Positions 17,070 to 27,522 of a stretch of DNA of 64,000 nucleotides are shown piece after piece. The DNA lies in contig NZ_LZHZ01000001.1 in NCBI RefSeq assembly GCF_001667505.1, forward strand, positions 62,001 to 126,000. The letters run 5' to 3'. The position numbers were made by a program, and so were the translations under genes. This DNA comes from Mycobacterium sp. ACS1612 (GTDB lineage: Bacteria > Actinomycetota > Actinomycetes > Mycobacteriales > Mycobacteriaceae). The notes under the pieces were generated by a model. It worked only from the letters and a program-made list of their open reading frames with translations. It did no database searches and had not been told where the DNA came from. How positions within the stretch are numbered: position 1 is the stretch's first letter; each line of letters opens with the position of its first letter.

Positions 17070-18424
17070 TCCCCCACTTGCGGTAGTTCGTCAGCCGCGA
17101 TCTCACACGGCGTTTCTCCCGCAACCGGTTCCGGCTCAGGCTCGGGCGGGGGTGGTGGCGACGGCGACGTCGGCGCAGGCTCGGGTGCAGGGACCAGCGG
17201 CTCAACCGGCGGCGGCGGCTCGTCGGGCGGCTCGCTCAACGGCGGCGCGTCTTCGAGTGGGTCGCCGGTCTCACAGCGGTCCACTTCGGGGGCTAGCGGC
17301 TCTTCATCGGAATCAGCCTCTGTTTCTTCATCTTTCGGTTCGGCATTCTCCTCGTCGTCGAGTTCATCAGGCTCGTCGAGTTCGGGCGGGTCGGCCAGCT
17401 CATCGCCGGACGTTCCCAACAGGCCGCCGAACGCATCGGCAAGCTGCTGCCCGATGCCAGACAACCCGCTACCCAGGTCAGGCAGTCCACCCATAGGGGG
17501 CATCCCCGACGATGTGATCGGCGCGGCCGGCGGAGCGTCGGGCAACGCGGCCGGCGCAGGGAGCGGCCCCGGTGGGGGTGGAGGCGGCGTCGCCGCGAAT
17601 CCCCAGGGAGGACCCGACGACGCCCCGCCCCATGCCGGCGGTGCACTGCCAACCGGCGATGGCGGCGGTGACGCCACGAACGATGCCGGCGTCGTCGCAA
17701 CCGCTTCATCGGGCGGCGGCAGCCACCCCGGTCCGAGGTCACCGGGTACCGCGAACGTCGGCGCAGGTTCGACACCGAGCGTGGCCCCCGCGCCCTCGTA
17801 GGCATCAGTCACCGCCGCTGCCGCTGTACGCATTGCGGTCAACCAGTCCTGCCGAATGTCGTTGTCTATGAACGGCTTTATCTCCTGGTCGACCAGTTCA
17901 CTGGCCGCCGCCCGATCACCCGATCCTGTCGTCACCGTCTGAGCAGCCGCCAACCAATCGGCCCGACGGGCCGCACTGCGGTCGGCGATCGCCAGCGCCG
18001 CAGCGACCTTCCCGTCGACGGCATGCCACAGGTCGTCGCGCAACGCGGCCATCGCATCGGCAGCGGTGCGAATCGACGCAGCCACGGCGGTGGCCGCCTC
18101 GCCGTGCCGTCGCAGAAACTCTCGCGACGCTTCAGCGCCGCTACCCTGCCATGCCGCCGACACCGCCGCGAGTTGCTGTTCCTGTTGCGCCCGGGCATCC
18201 TCGATTGCCACCACCACCGCCTCCAGCGCGGCGCAGTCCGCGTCCATCGCTCGGAGATCCAGCCCGTCCTCGCTGCCGTACCAATCGCGCACCTGCTCTG
18301 CATTCAGCGTCAGGTCCGGGTTCTGGTAGCCGAGCGATCGGCACGCCCACACGTAGTTCTGGACGTCGTCCACCGCGGGCCCGCCTTCGGCCAACCGCGC
18401 TGCCACATCGAACTTTTCGGCCAC
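17066..18424 (-). CDS. Large WXG-motif, Pro/acid-rich protein (Rv3439c-like), candidate type VII substrate
   Basis: A 452-residue protein. The N-terminal ~215 residues are helical and carry a W-x-G turn (WQG, residues 92-94) between two long Ala-rich helices, as in WXG100 and EspB-like folds. The remainder is low-complexity: proline/glycine-rich (about 225-320), then strongly acidic and proline-rich to the end. No enzymatic domain is seen. GTG at 18424 lies three bases after the stop of the EspC-like gene. Position beside glmM matches Rv3439c. I infer secretion together with the 18428 protein, possibly by ESX-4 9 kb away. Confidence 0.7.
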   Translation of the reverse strand: MAEKFDVAARLAEGGPAVDDVQNYVWACRSLGYQNPDLTLNAEQVRDWYGSEDGLDLRAMDADCAALEAVVVAIEDARAQQEQQLAAVSAAWQGSGAEASREFLRRHGEAATAVAASIRTAADAMAALRDDLWHAVDGKVAAALAIADRSAARRADWLAAAQTVTTGSGDRAAASELVDQEIKPFIDNDIRQDWLTAMRTAAAAVTDAYEGAGATLGVEPAPTFAVPGDLGPGWLPPPDEAVATTPASFVASPPPSPVGSAPPAWGGASSGPPWGFAATPPPPPPGPLPAPAALPDAPPAAPITSSGMPPMGGLPDLGSGLSGIGQQLADAFGGLLGTSGDELADPPELDEPDELDDEENAEPKDEETEADSDEEPLAPEVDRCETGDPLEDAPPLSEPPDEPPPPVEPLVPAPEPAPTSPSPPPPPEPEPEPVAGETPCEIAADELPQVGE

Positions 18425-18427
18425 GGC

Positions 18428-18733
18428 TCACCCCAAACGGCTTGCCGCGCGCGCGTCGGCGTCGGCGTAGCGGTCGGCTGATGCGCGAAGCGCGGCGGCG
18501 ATCTCCCGAGCGGCCCGCGACCACTGCGGTAACCGGTCGACGACATCGTCGACCGCCGTACGCACCGCATCCCCGCTCGCCACATGGTCGCGCCCCGCGG
18601 TGCCGCCGTCGAAGGCCAATCCGGTCAGATGCGTCCGCACTGCGGCGTCCACGATGTCTGCGGCTGTGTCGTATCCGCGCGCAGCACCGTAGAGCGCCGC
18701 AACGTCGACACGGGCCGCGTTGCGTTCTCCCAT
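18428..18733 (-). CDS. EspC-like (DUF2580-type) small protein, Rv3440c-like
   Basis: A 101-residue two-helix protein. LTGLAFDGGTAGR (about 36-48) forms the turn typical of EspC/DUF2580 proteins, and the C-terminal YADAD (residues 89-93) fits the YxxxD/E type VII secretion signal. It sits 44 bases after glmM and three bases before the larger WXG-motif gene, the usual order of a small signal-bearing partner followed by a larger one. Heterodimer formation is inferred. The ribosome site is weak. Confidence 0.7.
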   Translation of the reverse strand: MGERNAARVDVAALYGAARGYDTAADIVDAAVRTHLTGLAFDGGTAGRDHVASGDAVRTAVDDVVDRLPQWSRAAREIAAALRASADRYADADARAASRLG

Positions 18734-18777
18734 ATTTGATTACGACGCAGGCGAGGCCGCGCCGGTTCCACCGAGTT

Positions 18778-20115
18778 TCAGCGGTGGCGGCTCACCGATT
18801 CGGCGACGCGGACGGCCACCTGCCGGGCGGTGTCCTCGTCGGCGGCCTCGACCATCACGCGGACGACTTGTTCGGTTCCCGAGGGCCGCAACAGAATTCG
18901 ACCCGTGTCGCCGAGCTCTGCCTCGGCTTCGGCCACCGCGGACCGCACCGACGGCGCGTCCGCCACGGTGGCCTTGTCCGCCACCTCGACGTTAATCAAC
19001 ACCTGGGGCAGAGTGTGCATCGGCTCAGCCAACGCCGCCAACGTCGACCGGGTCTGCGCCATCCTGGACATCAGCCGCAAGCCGGTGACCACCCCGTCGC
19101 CGGTGGTCCCGAGCGCGGGCATCACGATGTGGCCTGACTGCTCGCCGCCGAGCGAATACTCGCCTGCGCGAAGCTCTTCGAGCACGTAACGGTCGCCGAC
19201 GCCGGTGGTGCGGACCTCGATGCCCGCGGCGCGCATGGCCAGATGCAGCCCGAGATTGCTCATCACGGTCGCCACCAACGTGTTCGACGCGAGCTCACCG
19301 GCGTCGCGCATCGCGAGGGCGAGGATGACCATGATCGCGTCGCCGTCGATGACGCGGCCGCCGGCGTCCACCGCCAGGCACCGATCGGCATCGCCGTCGT
19401 GCGCCAGACCGAGGTCCGCGCCATGCGACACCACGGCGGCCTGCAGCTGCTCCATGTGTGTCGAGCCGCAGCCGTCGTTGATGTTGAGCCCGTTGGGCTC
19501 GGCGTTGATCGCGATGACGTCGGCGCCCGCCGCCCGGTACGCCCGTGGCGCGGCGGCCGAGGCGGCCCCGTGCGCGCAGTCGACGACGACGGTCAGGCCG
19601 TCGAGTCGGGTAGTGACCGCCTTCGCGGCGTGGCGCAGGTAGCGGTCCAGCGCGTCCTCGGCGTCGACGACCCTGCCGATGCCTGCCCCCGTGGGTCGGC
19701 TGCCCGGCCCCTGATGGACGAGTTCCTCGATGCGGTCCTCGGCGGCGTCGTCGAGCTTGTGGCCCCCGGGACCGAAGATCTTAATGCCGTTGTCGGGCAT
19801 CGGGTTGTGCGACGCCGAGATCATCACGCCGAAGTCGGCGTCGTACGCGTTGGTCAGGTAGGCCACCGCGGGCGTCGGCAGCACGCCCACCCGCAGCGCA
19901 TCGACACCCTCGCTGGTGATCCCTGCGATCACCGCGGCCTCGAGCATCTCGCTACTGGCCCGCGGATCGCGGCCCACCACGGCGATCCGGCGGGCGTGCC
20001 CACCGACGCTGCCGAGGCGGCGCGCCGCCGCGGAACCCAGGCCGAGCGCCAGCTCAGCGGTCAGATCCTGATTGGCGACGCCGCGCACCCCGTCGGTGCC
20101 GAACAGTCGAGCCAT
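18778..20115 (-). CDS. glmM: Phosphoglucosamine mutase
   Basis: A 445-residue alpha-D-phosphohexomutase. The phosphoserine loop [12 protein letters not shown] places the catalytic Ser at 102, the Mg-binding loop is DGDADR, the sugar-binding loop GGEQSGH and the phosphate loop RPSGTE. It converts glucosamine-6-phosphate (from GlmS) to glucosamine-1-phosphate for UDP-GlcNAc. The frame is open upstream; [12 protein letters not shown] at 20115 is the family N-terminus. The ESX-type pair follows on the same strand. Confidence 0.97.
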   Translation of the reverse strand: MARLFGTDGVRGVANQDLTAELALGLGSAAARRLGSVGGHARRIAVVGRDPRASSEMLEAAVIAGITSEGVDALRVGVLPTPAVAYLTNAYDADFGVMISASHNPMPDNGIKIFGPGGHKLDDAAEDRIEELVHQGPGSRPTGAGIGRVVDAEDALDRYLRHAAKAVTTRLDGLTVVVDCAHGAASAAAPRAYRAAGADVIAINAEPNGLNINDGCGSTHMEQLQAAVVSHGADLGLAHDGDADRCLAVDAGGRVIDGDAIMVILALAMRDAGELASNTLVATVMSNLGLHLAMRAAGIEVRTTGVGDRYVLEELRAGEYSLGGEQSGHIVMPALGTTGDGVVTGLRLMSRMAQTRSTLAALAEPMHTLPQVLINVEVADKATVADAPSVRSAVAEAEAELGDTGRILLRPSGTEQVVRVMVEAADEDTARQVAVRVAESVSRHR

Positions 20116-20179
20116 GCCGACAAACTTCTCACAGATGGCGGCCGGAGAGCCAACTGCCAGGCGGATGTGACCGAAAAAG

Positions 20180-20216
20180 CTCACCGCCCGCACTCGGGTG
20201 TGATGCGGGCGGTGAG
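20180..20216 (-). terminator. Rho-independent terminator after the 20228 secreted protein gene
   Basis: CTCACCGCCCGCA (20180-20192) and TGCGGGCGGTGAG (20204-20216) form a perfect 13-bp stem with an 11-base loop. On the minus strand a run of five T follows the stem directly (complement of 20175-20179). It ends the gene at 20228 and insulates glmM. The same 13-bp stem recurs at 21062-21095. Confidence 0.85.
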
Positions 20217-20227
20217 GGTCTTTCCGG

Positions 20228-20785
20228 CTAGCCGAGCAAGCCGAGCAGCTGATTCAGCAGGTTCACGAACTTAACCAGGTCAGTGATGGCACCTGACGGA
20301 TCGAGCAGGCCCGCCACTGCGCACAGCAGGTTGCCGAGCAGGTTCCCCGCCCCTGGCACCGCGGTGATGTTCAGATGCACGGTGTCGAGGTGCACCTCGA
20401 GGCCGAGCAGGTTCAAGTCGAGCGGCCCCAGCACGAGATCGAGGATCTCGCAGCTGGCCTGCGCAACCGCGGCAGGCATGGCAACACCTGGCTGCGATAC
20501 ATCCTGAGCACCGACGCCCTGGCCGGGTCGGATCAGCTTGCCCGTGAGGTCTCCGACCGCCTCCACGGGTGTGGGTGCGCCGGCAGCAGCCTGCCTGAAC
20601 TGCGTCACCGTGAATTGGCCGTTGAATTTCGACCCGTCGTCCGCCGTGCCCCGCACCTGCACAGTCTTCTTACCGACGACCTCAGGAGGGGCCGCGCCTG
20701 CTGTCCCGGCGCCTATACCCCCGAAGAGCCCGAGGGTCGCGACGGCAACCATCAGGGCAAGTAGCCGCATGAACCGTGACGTCAT
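20228..20785 (-). CDS. Secreted protein of unknown function
   Basis: A 185-residue protein with a Sec signal peptide ([19 protein letters not shown], cleavage probably near GTAGAAPPE). The mature part begins with a strand-rich [21 protein letters not shown] region and ends with Leu-rich [19 protein letters not shown] and [14 protein letters not shown] segments with two cysteines, seen in small secreted actinobacterial proteins. The function is unknown. ATG 20785 has GGAG seven bases upstream. Confidence 0.8.
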   Translation of the reverse strand: MTSRFMRLLALMVAVATLGLFGGIGAGTAGAAPPEVVGKKTVQVRGTADDGSKFNGQFTVTQFRQAAAGAPTPVEAVGDLTGKLIRPGQGVGAQDVSQPGVAMPAAVAQASCEILDLVLGPLDLNLLGLEVHLDTVHLNITAVPGAGNLLGNLLCAVAGLLDPSGAITDLVKFVNLLNQLLGLLG

Positions 20786-21061
20786 AGAAATACTCCATTT
20801 CCTGTTCGGGGAAGCCAGTAACCCGGTCCCCCGACCAGCTCCGTGACGTCGCACCGGAGATGGGAGCGCTCGCCTGCGCGATTCGCACCCGTGCTTCCGC
20901 AGAGTTCTTTCCTCGATCAAGCAAGGTCCCAAACCGAAATTCGGAAGAAAATTTCTGAAGGCGTCAATAACTCTCACGGGCTAATTAGCTACAGCCAATA
21001 CTTTGCAGTTCAGTTGCCATCGCCGTATTTACCGGCTGGCGAAAACAATCTCCGAAGAAGA
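20786..21061. other. Intergenic region, AT-richer than its surroundings
   Basis: No gene is supported between the two secreted-protein genes (20786-21112 in full; the terminator at 21062 is listed separately). The leader of the downstream gene can form a hairpin TCGGGGAA (20806-20813) / TCCCCCGA (20827-20834). The middle, about 20925-21055, is clearly AT-richer than this genome and contains the palindrome GCTAATTAGC (20980-20989), so the promoter is probably there. I see no known riboswitch. Confidence 0.5.
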
Positions 21062-21095
21062 CTCACCGCCCGCACCAAGAGATGCGGGCGGTGAG
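21062..21095 (-). terminator. Terminator hairpin after the 21113 secreted protein gene
   Basis: CTCACCGCCCGCA (21062-21074) and TGCGGGCGGTGAG (21083-21095), 8-base loop. It is the same perfect 13-bp stem as at 20180-20216. On the minus strand a T-rich TCTTCTTCGG follows. It lies 17 bases after the stop of the secreted-protein gene at 21113. Confidence 0.8.
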
Positions 21096-21112
21096 GTGCG
21101 GTCTAGACCGAG

Positions 21113-21535
21113 CTACCTAGCAGTGGCGGTCGTCGGAGCCACGGTCGTCGGGCTCGACGGTTCCACCTGGTTCTGACCAGGCGCGTTTTCGGACTGTCCC
21201 GGGCTGTTCTGGGTGAACGTAAAGGTGAGACCACCCTCGGCCCCGGCGCAGGTGCCGGGCACCTGCGTTCCGTTGACATCGAGGGCCTGCAGGGCCCCGG
21301 CGGTGATCCCGCCGCTCGGGCAGGCAGAGGCGGCAAGGGCTTCTGCGCTGGCCAGCGACACGTCCTGGAGGGTGCCCACCTGCTGACCGTCTGCGGTCAC
21401 GGTGACGTTGATTTTGCCGTCGTTGACGACGGCCTCGGCCGGCGGAGCGGCGTGCGCGAGTCCAAGGCCGCCGGCTGCCAGGAGGCCTCCACCCAGAACG
21501 GCGCCCGCAGACGCAAGCTTCACACGGTTATGCAT
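21113..21535 (-). CDS. Secreted protein of unknown function
   Basis: A 140-residue exported protein. The signal peptide runs about 1-30 (MHNRVKLASAGAVLGGGLLA, cleavage near AHAAPPAEA). The mature part is strand-rich (KINVTVTADGQQVGTLQDVSL) with two cysteines, and ends in a low-complexity Ser/Thr/Pro tail (about 112-140) as in cell-wall-exposed mycobacterial proteins. No family recognised. It shares its terminator stem with the secreted-protein gene at 20228. Confidence 0.75.
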   Translation of the reverse strand: MHNRVKLASAGAVLGGGLLAAGGLGLAHAAPPAEAVVNDGKINVTVTADGQQVGTLQDVSLASAEALAASACPSGGITAGALQALDVNGTQVPGTCAGAEGGLTFTFTQNSPGQSENAPGQNQVEPSSPTTVAPTTATAR

Positions 21536-21715
21536 CTATCTATCCCTTTCAGTCAGGAAGCAACGGCCGATCCCCCAACGAGCTGGCTGAGTGACCCGTA
21601 TCGACGACAGATCGTCTGTCGAACGCACTATGGCGCCCGTGCTCCCGACGTGTGGGCTCCCCGATCACACCGAGTCTCAAACTCGATGTGACGAATCTTT
21701 CTGGACAAAATGCGA

Positions 21716-21747
21716 AACGCCGGGCGTGCATGTGCACACCCGGCGTT
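21716..21747 (-). terminator. Terminator of the rplM-rpsI operon
   Basis: AACGCCGGG (21716-21724) and CCCGGCGTT (21739-21747) form a 9-bp perfect stem 12 bases after the rpsI stop. On the minus strand TTTCGCATTTTG follows, giving the T-rich tail. Confidence 0.75.
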
Positions 21748-21759
21748 CCGATGAATCGA

Positions 21760-22227
21760 TCAGCGCTTGCTGTACTGAGGCGCTTTACGGGCCTTCTTGA
21801 GGCCGTATTTCTTACGCTCGATGGCACGCGGGTCACGCGTGAGGAAGCCCGCCTTCTTCAATGCAGGCCGGTCCTCGGGCTGTACGAGGATCAGCGCACG
21901 GGCGATGGCCAGCCGCAGCGCGCCGGCCTGGCCGGACGGCCCGCCGCCGTCGAGGTGGGCGTAGATGTCGAAGCTGTCCACCCGGTCAACGGTCACCAGC
22001 GGAGCCTTGATCAGCTGCTGGTGCACCTTGTTCGGGAAGTAGTCCTCGAGGGTGCGGCCGTCCAGGTGGAACTGGCCGGTGCCCGGCACGAGGCGCACCC
22101 GCACCACGGCCTCCTTGCGGCGGCCGACGGTCTGGATCGGGCGGTCGATCACGACCGGCTCCCGCGGAGCGGCCTCGGTCTCGACCACAGCGTCAGTGGT
22201 CTCAGTGTTTTCAACGATCTCGGTCAC
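21760..22227 (-). CDS. rpsI: 30S ribosomal protein S9
   Basis: A 155-residue S9. The first ~30 residues are an acidic actinobacterial extension; the conserved part begins at [18 protein letters not shown] and ends with the basic tail [17 protein letters not shown] that reaches the P-site tRNA. ATG overlaps the rplM stop (ATGA), so the two are coupled. Confidence 0.98.
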   Translation of the reverse strand: MTEIVENTETTDAVVETEAAPREPVVIDRPIQTVGRRKEAVVRVRLVPGTGQFHLDGRTLEDYFPNKVHQQLIKAPLVTVDRVDSFDIYAHLDGGGPSGQAGALRLAIARALILVQPEDRPALKKAGFLTRDPRAIERKKYGLKKARKAPQYSKR

Positions 22228-22667
22228 TGGGCCACCTGCTTGATCTCGTACGGCACCGGCTGCTGAGCAGCGTGCGGATGGTCGGGTCCGGCGTAGACCT
22301 TCAGTTTCTTCTGGATCTGACGGCCGAGCTTGGTGTGCGGAATCATCCCGACGATCGCCTGCTCGACGACCCGGTCGGGGTGCTTCTGCATCAGCTCACC
22401 GATGGTGCGCCTGCGCAGACCGCCGGGATAACCCGAGTGGCGGTAGGCGTACTTGTTCTGGAGTTTGTCGCCGCTGATGGCGACCTTGTCAGCGTTGATG
22501 ACGATGACGAAATCGCCACCGTCGACATTCGGCGTGAACGTGGGCTTGTGCTTGCCACGCAGCAGGTTGGCTGCCGCGACGGCGAGCCGGCCGAGCACCA
22601 CGTCGGTGGCGTCGATGACGTACCACGACCGCGTGGTGTCACCCGCCTTCGGCGTATATGTAGGCAC
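22224..22667 (-). CDS. rplM: 50S ribosomal protein L13
   Basis: A 147-residue L13 of the 50S subunit: [20 protein letters not shown] start, [19 protein letters not shown] and the conserved [11 protein letters not shown] segment. It heads the rplM-rpsI operon; a promoter is proposed at 22795-22824. Confidence 0.98.
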   Translation of the reverse strand: MPTYTPKAGDTTRSWYVIDATDVVLGRLAVAAANLLRGKHKPTFTPNVDGGDFVIVINADKVAISGDKLQNKYAYRHSGYPGGLRRRTIGELMQKHPDRVVEQAIVGMIPHTKLGRQIQKKLKVYAGPDHPHAAQQPVPYEIKQVAQ

Positions 22668-22794
22668 AGCGTCTACCTTCTTATCTCGGGTTGGATCCCG
22701 GTGTGACCCGGGTGCCGGTCAGGCGTTTCGGTGGGAATCCCTCGGCGACCGACGTTGACCCGAGGACCCGTGCGTCACCGCACGCCAACGGAGC

Positions 22795-22824
22795 AGCTTA
22801 CCTGTGGGCGTCCTCGCAGGTCAA
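22795..22824 (-). promoter_or_regulatory. Probable sigma-A promoter of rplM-rpsI
   Basis: On the minus strand TTGACC (22824-22819), an 18-base spacer and TAAGCT (22800-22795) make a reasonable housekeeping promoter about 130 bases before rplM. The leader includes a small hairpin GTGCG-TCAC-CGCAC (22770-22783) that might serve autoregulation by a ribosomal protein; I cannot match it to a named leader family. Confidence 0.45.
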
Positions 22825-22839
22825 AACGCGTTCGTCGGG

Positions 22840-23244
22840 CTAGCCGCCGGCGAGGTTCAAGACGAAGTTGGCGTCCGTCTGGCTCGGCACATCTTGGGGT
22901 ACCTGGACGGTCCCCGTGCCGGCTGCGTTGGCGTAGACCCCGGTGCCGCCGAGGATCGTCAGAGGATGAACATCGGGGGACGACAAGTCGCCCTTTCCCT
23001 GAACCGCGAGCTGGCCGCCGGCGAGATTCAACGTGGCAGTGCAGACTGTGTCGTCCGCGCTACGACTGCTCAGCGTGGTGCACGTGCCGCCGACGGTGCC
23101 TTGGAACATGCCGCCAGGACGGTCGAACAGATCGCCGGCGAAACTGAACTGACCGTTCCCCCCGCCCAGGTCCGACTGGTGTTGGAAGGTGTCGCGCTCG
23201 AACAGAGCGAGCGTGGTGTCCGCCGCTGCGGTCGGCGCGGACAG
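22840..23244 (-). pseudogene. Allene-oxide-cyclase-barrel-like protein without start or signal peptide
   Basis: The frame encodes SLSAPTAAADTTLALFERD followed by a complete AOC-like/dirigent-like beta-barrel ending GTVQVPQDVPSQTDANFVLN, a family that is normally secreted. Reading upstream in this frame from 23109 there is no ATG, GTG or TTG back to the adh stop, and no hydrophobic signal peptide is found in any of the three frames. The body is intact, so the 5' part was probably lost by a deletion that joined it to adh. An in-frame ATG at 23109 would give only an 89-residue fragment. Confidence 0.65.
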
Positions 23245-23327
23245 GCTACGCCGCTTGGCGGCTTCGCACCGCGTTTCGACGGCGAACAGGGCCCCGACAT
23301 CAGCCGGGGCCCTGTTGACGTCGGCGA

Positions 23328-24389
23328 CTAGCGGTAGTCGATGACGACGCGGCCGTCGATCTGCCCGCGTTCCATCCGGCCGAACACCTCATTGATGTCG
23401 TCGAGCCGTGCGCTCTCGACCGTCGGATGGATCAGCCCGCGGGCGTAGAAGTCGAGCGCCTCGGCCATGTCCTGGCGAGTGCCGACGATCGACCCGCGGA
23501 TCGTCAAGCCCTTGAGCACGATGTCGAAGATCGGCGCCGGAAAGTCGCCTGGCGGAAGACCGTTGAACACGATCGTGCCGCCGCGCCGCGCCAGCCCGAT
23601 CGCCTGGCCGAACGCCTGCGGGTGCACCGCGGTGACGAGCACCCCGTGCACGCCGCCAGTGGCCTTCTGCACCTCGGCGACGACGTCGCTCGTGCGGGCG
23701 TTCACGGCGACCTCCGCCCCGAGGCGAGTGGCCAGCGCGAGTTTGGCGTCGTCGATGTCGATGGCCACCACCCGCAATCCCATCGCGCGGGCGTATTGCA
23801 CCGCCACGTGGCCGAGTCCGCCGATGCCGGAGATCGCCACCCATTGCCCTGGCCGGGTGTCGGTCACCTTGAGCCCTTTGTAGACGGTGACGCCTGCGCA
23901 CAGGATCGGCGCGACCTCGAGAGGATCGGCCCCATCTGGGATGCGGGCCGCGTAGGCGGCATTCACCAGCATGTAGCTGCCGAAGCTGCCGTTGACGCTG
24001 TAGCCGCCGTTCTTCTGGCTCTCGCACAACGTTTCCCAGCCGGTGCGGCAGTATTCGCACGTCCCGCAGGCCGACCACAGCCACGCGTTGCCGACCTTGT
24101 CACCGACCTCGAGGTCGTCGACACCGTCACCGACCGCGACAACGGTGCCGTAGCCTTCGTGTCCTGGAATGAACGGCGGTTGCGGTTTGACGGGCCAATC
24201 TCCATGTGCGGCATGCAGATCGGTGTGACACACGCCGGAGGTCTCGAGTTTGACGAGCGCCTCGCCGTAGCCAGGTGTCGGTAGGTCGAGTTCCTCGACC
24301 TGCAGCGGGCGGCCGAACTCGGTGACGACGGCGGCGCGCATGATATCGGTGCTCTCGGGCGCTGCGGGCGCGCCTAGGGTCTGGGTCAT
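23328..24389 (-). CDS. Zinc-dependent alcohol dehydrogenase (AdhP/AdhA type)
   Basis: A 353-residue medium-chain dehydrogenase. The catalytic zinc ligands are Cys54-His55 in TSGVCHTDLH with GHEGYG, the structural zinc is held by the four cysteines of CGTCEYCRTGWETLC, and the NAD site is GIGGLGHVAVQYA. It oxidises primary alcohols to aldehydes. It follows an aldehyde dehydrogenase by 52 bases on the same strand, so the pair likely carries alcohol to acid. Confidence 0.92.
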   Translation of the reverse strand: MTQTLGAPAAPESTDIMRAAVVTEFGRPLQVEELDLPTPGYGEALVKLETSGVCHTDLHAAHGDWPVKPQPPFIPGHEGYGTVVAVGDGVDDLEVGDKVGNAWLWSACGTCEYCRTGWETLCESQKNGGYSVNGSFGSYMLVNAAYAARIPDGADPLEVAPILCAGVTVYKGLKVTDTRPGQWVAISGIGGLGHVAVQYARAMGLRVVAIDIDDAKLALATRLGAEVAVNARTSDVVAEVQKATGGVHGVLVTAVHPQAFGQAIGLARRGGTIVFNGLPPGDFPAPIFDIVLKGLTIRGSIVGTRQDMAEALDFYARGLIHPTVESARLDDINEVFGRMERGQIDGRVVIDYR

Positions 24390-24441
24390 TTCGTCATTCC
24401 AATCGTGAAACGGCTTGATCTGAAGGGTCTTTGGTCCCGGC

Positions 24442-25965
<1,524 letters not shown>

Positions 25966-26052
25966 GGCGTTCTCCTTCGCGACGTGAATGTGTCGGACGT
26001 CACTGAAGGTAGGTTCACGACCGTTGCAGCACGGTTGCACGAACTGGGGAGG

Positions 26053-27321
26053 CTAGGCCAGGTCGAGATCCAGTCCGGCGAGATGACCACGAGCCTCTGA
26101 CCGCATGGCGGAGCCCGGCGCGGCGTGGTTGTACAGCACCCGCCAGCAGTCGCGGTCGTCGCGGCCCTGCGGCAGCTCGAGCCAACGACGAAGCAGCGCA
26201 AGGTTTCCCGACGCGAGTACCGCGCCGCGCACGCTCGCGCTGAGCTCGGCACGCAGCCGCGCGACGCCAGGCGACACCGACTGCGGAAGTAGCTCACCGG
26301 TGTAGTGCGCCAGGGCGCGGTCCACATCGCCGGCATGCAGGGCGTCGCATACATCGTGGTAGTCGCTGGCGACCGATTTGAGAAGGCGGTACGGCCGGGA
26401 GTCGGTGTAGTCGGCCCCGATGACGCGACGCAGCCTCGACATTTCGGCGCGAATCGTCACCACGTCGAGATCTTTGTCGTCGAGAAGCACCGCGAGGTGA
26501 TCGGCACTCAGACCTTCGGGATGGCGGCCCAGCAGTACCAGGATGTCGGCGTGCCGACCCGTCAGGGCGCGGCTCTCGGTCTCTGTTCGCCAGCGCGGCC
26601 GATCGGCGCCGAGCACCGTCAGCCGCGCGGTGGCCGGCGCGTCGGCAGTCGGCCGATTGAGCTGTATCAGCGCGAGATGATTCTCGACGGCGACAGCGGT
26701 CGCGCGGACCAAGGCAAGCGTTTGCGGCGAGGCAACCTGGGTTCCTCCGGTGAGGTCGATAGCACCGATGAGCACACCGGTGGCCGGATCGTGCACCGGC
26801 ACCGCGGTGCAACTCCACGGCTGGACGATGCGCGAGAAATGCTCGGTTCCGCGGATCTGCAGTTCGGTATCGAGCGCGAGCGCCGTACCGGGGGCGTTGG
26901 TTCCGGCACCTTGTTCGCTCCAGTCGGCGCCTGGCACGAAATTCATCCGCTCGGCCTTGCGGCAGGCTTTCAGATCACCCTCGACCCAGAGCAGCGTGCC
27001 GTCGGCCGAGGAGACGGCGACCACGACACCGGCATCCGTCGCGTCGTTGACCAGTAGTCGGCGGATGACGGGTAGGGCTGGGGCCAACGGATGCGAGGCG
27101 CGCATGCGGTCGAGGGCAATTTCTGCGGCGGGCCTGGCACCAGCGAGGTCCGGGTCGACGCCGGTCGCCAGGCTGCGTCGCCAGCTCTCCGCGACCACGC
27201 GTCGTACCGGCGTGGAGTCGAGGTCCACCTGACCGGAGACGAAAAGCTCATGGACGGCGCGCAACGACTTCGACGACAGCCCGGCCGATGCCCGGCCGCC
27301 CGATGTCTTCGAGATTTTCAC
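26053..27321 (-). CDS. AcoR-like GAF-domain transcription regulator
   Basis: A 422-residue regulator without the sigma-54 AAA domain of true AcoR. The N-terminal RRVVAESWRRSLATGVDPD and the GAF region (about 80-210) with GTNAPGTALAL and HFSRIVQPWSCTAVPVHDP match AcoR/GAF activators of acetoin and aldehyde genes. A winged-helix-like region with ALTGRHADILVLLGRHPEGLS (about 255-320) could bind DNA. GTG 27321 is the start. It precedes the aldehyde dehydrogenase by 87 bases and probably activates it. Confidence 0.8.
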   Translation of the reverse strand: MKISKTSGGRASAGLSSKSLRAVHELFVSGQVDLDSTPVRRVVAESWRRSLATGVDPDLAGARPAAEIALDRMRASHPLAPALPVIRRLLVNDATDAGVVVAVSSADGTLLWVEGDLKACRKAERMNFVPGADWSEQGAGTNAPGTALALDTELQIRGTEHFSRIVQPWSCTAVPVHDPATGVLIGAIDLTGGTQVASPQTLALVRATAVAVENHLALIQLNRPTADAPATARLTVLGADRPRWRTETESRALTGRHADILVLLGRHPEGLSADHLAVLLDDKDLDVVTIRAEMSRLRRVIGADYTDSRPYRLLKSVASDYHDVCDALHAGDVDRALAHYTGELLPQSVSPGVARLRAELSASVRGAVLASGNLALLRRWLELPQGRDDRDCWRVLYNHAAPGSAMRSEARGHLAGLDLDLA

Positions 27322-27425
27322 CGGCAGTCACGCTCCTCGCACGCGTGGGCGCCACGATAGCCCAACGCCGAGGATCGGGGCAGAGACTTATGGCCCCGCA
27401 TGGACGGCAAACATAGGGAAACACC

Positions 27426-27447
27426 TGATTCCTTGCAGAGGGAATCA
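27426..27447. promoter_or_regulatory. Inverted repeat TGATTCC-N8-GGAATCA
   Basis: A perfect 7-bp inverted repeat (27426-27432 and 27441-27447) in the 200-base divergent gap between the AcoR-like regulator and the excalibur gene. The rest of the gap shows nothing else I can name. It may be the operator for one or both genes. Confidence 0.4.
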
Positions 27448-27522
27448 ACCTAGCTTTCGTTACGACGACTCCGGAGTTTCCTGGACCGTCTCCCCGAAGT
27501 TCAAGATCACTACGGAGTGTCG

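Noticed and set aside
20786..20940. Leader of the secreted protein gene as a c-di-AMP (ydaO) riboswitch, because of CGGAGCTGG and GGGGGACC on the minus strand
   Set aside because: The other conserved blocks, notably the final AATCCGTCAGCTAACC-type segment, are missing and too little sequence remains before the start.
26053..27321. Sigma-54 enhancer-binding activator
   Set aside because: The AAA+ domain with Walker motifs and the GAFTGA loop is absent; only the AcoR-like N-terminal part and a different DNA-binding region are present.
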